Positions 61,853 to 64,000 of a stretch of 64,000 bases of DNA are shown here, in pieces. The translations under genes were made by a program, and so were the position numbers. A model generated the notes under the pieces. It was not told the origin of the DNA. It did no database searches and saw nothing but the letters and a program-made list of their open reading frames with translations. How positions within the stretch are numbered: the first letter of the stretch is position 1; each line of letters begins with the position of its first letter. The stretch lies in the NCBI RefSeq assembly GCF_014201115.1, contig NZ_JACHDO010000001.1, positions 3,162,001 through 3,226,000 on the forward strand, written 5' to 3'. This stretch comes from Nocardiopsis metallicus (GTDB lineage: Bacteria; Actinomycetota; Actinomycetes; Streptosporangiales; Streptosporangiaceae).

Positions 61853-63014
61853 ATCCTTGCAGGGGGCGGTCACGGGGGACGACCATCTCGATCTCGGTGC
61901 CCTCTCCCGGTTCCGAGTACAGCTCGGTGCTGCCGCCCAGGTCGCGGACCCGGCCCAGGACGGACTGGGCGACGCCCAGACGCCCATCCGCGCGGGCGCG
62001 ATCCAGTCGGCCCGGCGGGATGCCGGGGCCGTCGTCGCGCACGGTCACGGTGACGGCGTGCTCCTCGTCCTCCACCAGAACCCACGCCCGGGTCTGCGGC
62101 GGGCAGTGCCGGTCCACGTTGTCCAGGGCCGCCGCCACCGCGGCGGTCAGCTCGGCCACCGCGTACCCGGGCAGGAGCACCGGGGTGGCGGGCGCCGAGA
62201 CCGAGAACCGGACCGACTCCAGGCGGCGCAGCGCGTCCCTGAGGTCCATGGCAGTGGCCGGCGCTGGCGCCCCGCCCGGCGCCGAGGAACCCGCCGCGGC
62301 CGAGTCCAGGCCGTCGGTGATCAGGGAGCGCAACCGCACCTCCTGTTCACCGGCCATCCGGCCCAGTTCGGCGGCCTCCCCGCCGATCTCGTCCCCGCGG
62401 CGGCGGACCAGGGCGAGCACCTGGAGCACCGAGTCGTGGATGGATCGGGCCAGCTGCTCGCGTTCGCGGATGCGCGCCTCCAGGGTCACCGCCTGGGCGA
62501 AGCGCTCCTCGGCCTGCTCGGCGACCCTGGCCATGTAGCCCACGGCCAGGCAGGCCAGCAGGAGCAGCACCACGCCCCGAACGGTGGCTGCGGTGACAGC
62601 GGCGTCCATGAGCAAGCGCAGGGTGATGTCGGCGAACCCGTAGGCGAGGGCGACCGTGGCGGCGCCCCGGCGGCCCCAGATGACGCTCGCCGACAGCGCG
62701 GCCCCGGCGAACCAGTAGGAGCTCAGCGGCGGCGCCTGGGTGAGGTAGAAGGGGGTCGCGGCCAGGCCGGTGGCGAACAGGCAGCCGAAGGCGACCACGA
62801 GGTCGGCGGTGAGCAGCCGCCAGGTGCGCCAGGCCGGGCGGGCGTAGGCGTAGGTCGTCAGCACGGTCCAGCCGGACATGACGACCAGCACCGCCCAGGC
62901 CAGCCAGGGCCTGGCCAGGTGCTCGTGGTACTGGACGACCAGTACCAGGGCGTAGACCAGGGCGACGGCGCGGTAGAGGGCGAAGGCGCGCCAGAGGGGG
63001 ACGTCGAAGCCCAG
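61836..63014 (-). CDS. MacS-like sensor histidine kinase (start probably CTG)
   Basis: 392 residues if started at CTG (63014). Five or six transmembrane helices (about 15-165), then the HisKA_3 box LARSIHDSVLQVLALVRRR and a HATPase with VTVRDDGPGIPPGRL and GLAVAQSVLGR-like RLGVAQSVLGR. From 63014 the residues LGFDVPLWRAFALYR and a full first helix precede the only GTG (62891), so the protein very likely begins at CTG, 3 nt after the upstream stop. Partner should be the MacR-like regulator. Confidence 0.88.
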   Translation of the reverse strand: MGFDVPLWRAFALYRAVALVYALVLVVQYHEHLARPWLAWAVLVVMSGWTVLTTYAYARPAWRTWRLLTADLVVAFGCLFATGLAATPFYLTQAPPLSSYWFAGAALSASVIWGRRGAATVALAYGFADITLRLLMDAAVTAATVRGVVLLLLACLAVGYMARVAEQAEERFAQAVTLEARIREREQLARSIHDSVLQVLALVRRRGDEIGGEAAELGRMAGEQEVRLRSLITDGLDSAAAGSSAPGGAPAPATAMDLRDALRRLESVRFSVSAPATPVLLPGYAVAELTAAVAAALDNVDRHCPPQTRAWVLVEDEEHAVTVTVRDDGPGIPPGRLDRARADGRLGVAQSVLGRVRDLGGSTELYSEPGEGTEIEMVVPRDRPLQGFRRGR

Positions 63015-63017
63015 GGC

Positions 63018-63944
63018 TCAGACCACCGCCCCGTTGTCCGGCCCGTTGTCGCCGGGCGGGCGAGAGTCGGTCATACGCAGGATGAGCACGACGAAGCTGG
63101 TCAGGAAAGCAGCGACGGCCAGGAACATGATCCAGTTGGGCAGTGAGATGCCCAGGAAGGCGGCGCCGAACAGCAGCACGGGGCCGCCGAGGAGACCGAA
63201 CCAGGCGGCGATGCCCACGCGGTCGCCCTGGAGCAGGGGCGGCGGGGGCGGGGGTTCGTAGTGCCCCTCCAGCTCCGCCTCGGCCCGGCGCCGGTCCTCC
63301 TCCCGGGACTGCTCGTCGTCCTCGTCGGAGTCCCGGTCACGGGGGAGGTTGGCGAGGATGTCGCCGAGCCGCGTGTGTTGCTCGTCGGGGGCGCTGAGGT
63401 TCTCCGCGTCGGGCCAGGCGACCCGGCCGCGCTGCTCGCTGACGCCCTCGGAGTCGTCGTAGAAGCGGGAGACGAGGTCCTTCCAGACGTCGTCCTCGTC
63501 GCTGCTCCTGGCCGGGGGCGCGTCGGGGTCCACGTTGGCGGGCGGCCCGTCCAGCAGGTCGCCGCCGACCGGGGGGTCGCCGCCCTCGTGCGCGGCCGAC
63601 GCCTCCTGGCCCTCCTCCCCCTCGGCCTCGGCCCTGCCCTCGCCGCGCGGCGCCAGCAGGTCGGGGCCGGTCTCGCGTTCGCGGCCGCCGAGGTCGGGCA
63701 GTTCGGAGCCGAGCACCCGTTCGGCGGCGCCGCGTTCCTCGGCGTCGACGTACAGGTGGTCGGTGGGCGGGTCCTCGGCCTGGCCGCCGGTGGGCTCCAG
63801 GACGTCCTCTTCCAGAGGGACCGCGTAGGCGGCGATCCCACTGCGCCGGAGCGCTTCCAGCATGAGGTCGGCGTGTGAGGGTGCGAGCAGGATCAGGGGA
63901 ACGTAGGCGTCGGCGAGCAGGCCGTTGCCCCGACGTTGTGTCAT
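63018..63944 (-). CDS. Acidic protein with C-terminal membrane helices
   Basis: 308 residues. N-terminal domain (10-80, YVPLILLAPSHADLMLEALRR) resembles a DUF2007-like putative signal transducer; 80-230 is acidic and disordered (VWKDLVSRFYDD, LGDILANLPRDRDSDEDDEQ); two transmembrane helices at about 250-290. ATG start. Stop lies 3 nt before the MacS start, so both are co-translated. Function unknown. Confidence 0.75.
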   Translation of the reverse strand: MTQRRGNGLLADAYVPLILLAPSHADLMLEALRRSGIAAYAVPLEEDVLEPTGGQAEDPPTDHLYVDAEERGAAERVLGSELPDLGGRERETGPDLLAPRGEGRAEAEGEEGQEASAAHEGGDPPVGGDLLDGPPANVDPDAPPARSSDEDDVWKDLVSRFYDDSEGVSEQRGRVAWPDAENLSAPDEQHTRLGDILANLPRDRDSDEDDEQSREEDRRRAEAELEGHYEPPPPPPLLQGDRVGIAAWFGLLGGPVLLFGAAFLGISLPNWIMFLAVAAFLTSFVVLILRMTDSRPPGDNGPDNGAVV

Positions 63945-64000
63945 CGGTCGGCTCCTTCCCCGCTTCTGCTGCGCTCGCGCACGAACGCGAGACTTCCTTC

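Overview
This is a high-GC chromosomal window from an actinobacterium. Gene content and order (bldD divergent from pyrR-pyrB-pyrC-carA-carB-pyrK-pyrD-pyrF, then mihF-gmk-rpoZ-coaBC-metK; a thiE/TPP-riboswitch/thiOSG block next to a PASTA kinase and an Rv2175c-like gene; MacR/MacS-like regulators) point to a filamentous actinomycete. A Nocardiopsis-like member of the Streptosporangiales is my best guess from protein flavour and is not proven. Nearly all genes are housekeeping. The accessory material is limited to one intact IS481-family element and two decayed IS200/IS605-type remnants.

Layout. 1-10 kb, minus strand: start of a probable mltG, then ruvX, a 2.3 kb patch of mobile DNA wedged between ruvX and alaS, alaS, two paralogous small membrane proteins separated by a frameshifted tnpB-like remnant, and DUF6167 and DUF948 genes. 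10-24 kb: a catalytically dead Ser/Thr pseudokinase, rarA, a PAS/GAF/SpoIIE phosphatase, a 46-residue zinc-finger protein, an ABC-F ATPase with a structured leader, aspS, an MBL-fold hydrolase, a DUF349 protein, a collagen-like wall protein with 44 Gly-Lys-Asp repeats and an LAQTG sorting signal, and a DUF11 membrane protein. 24-41 kb: metK, coaBC, rpoZ, gmk, mihF and the pyrimidine cluster, with bldD diverging from pyrR. 41-50 kb: a GNAT protein, metF, a polyprenyl diphosphate synthase, a DUF418 membrane protein, an NmrA-like reductase, a quinone-oxidoreductase-like gene under a MerR/SoxR-type operator, and a thiolase. 50-64 kb: thiamine synthesis, the PASTA kinase, MacR, a PPi-type phosphofructokinase, thiI, aroF, a sulfite-oxidase-like protein, a YjbR-HhH fusion, MacS and a membrane protein.

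How the parts work together. The pyr cluster encodes the whole de novo route to UMP and is probably controlled by PyrR acting on its own leader. ThiE, ThiO, ThiS, ThiG and ThiI make and sulphurate the thiazole and join thiamine halves, with a TPP riboswitch before thiO. metF and metK serve methionine and SAM supply. RNA-level control is the most striking theme: a complete aromatic-amino-acid attenuator before aroF, a TPP riboswitch, a PyrR-type hairpin, a leader before the ABC-F gene and an SD-hiding hairpin in the IS481 element. At the DNA level there is a palindrome matching the DasR dre core before phosphofructokinase and a MerR-type palindrome before the quinone oxidoreductase. I saw no CRISPR array, prophage, rRNA or convincing tRNA gene.
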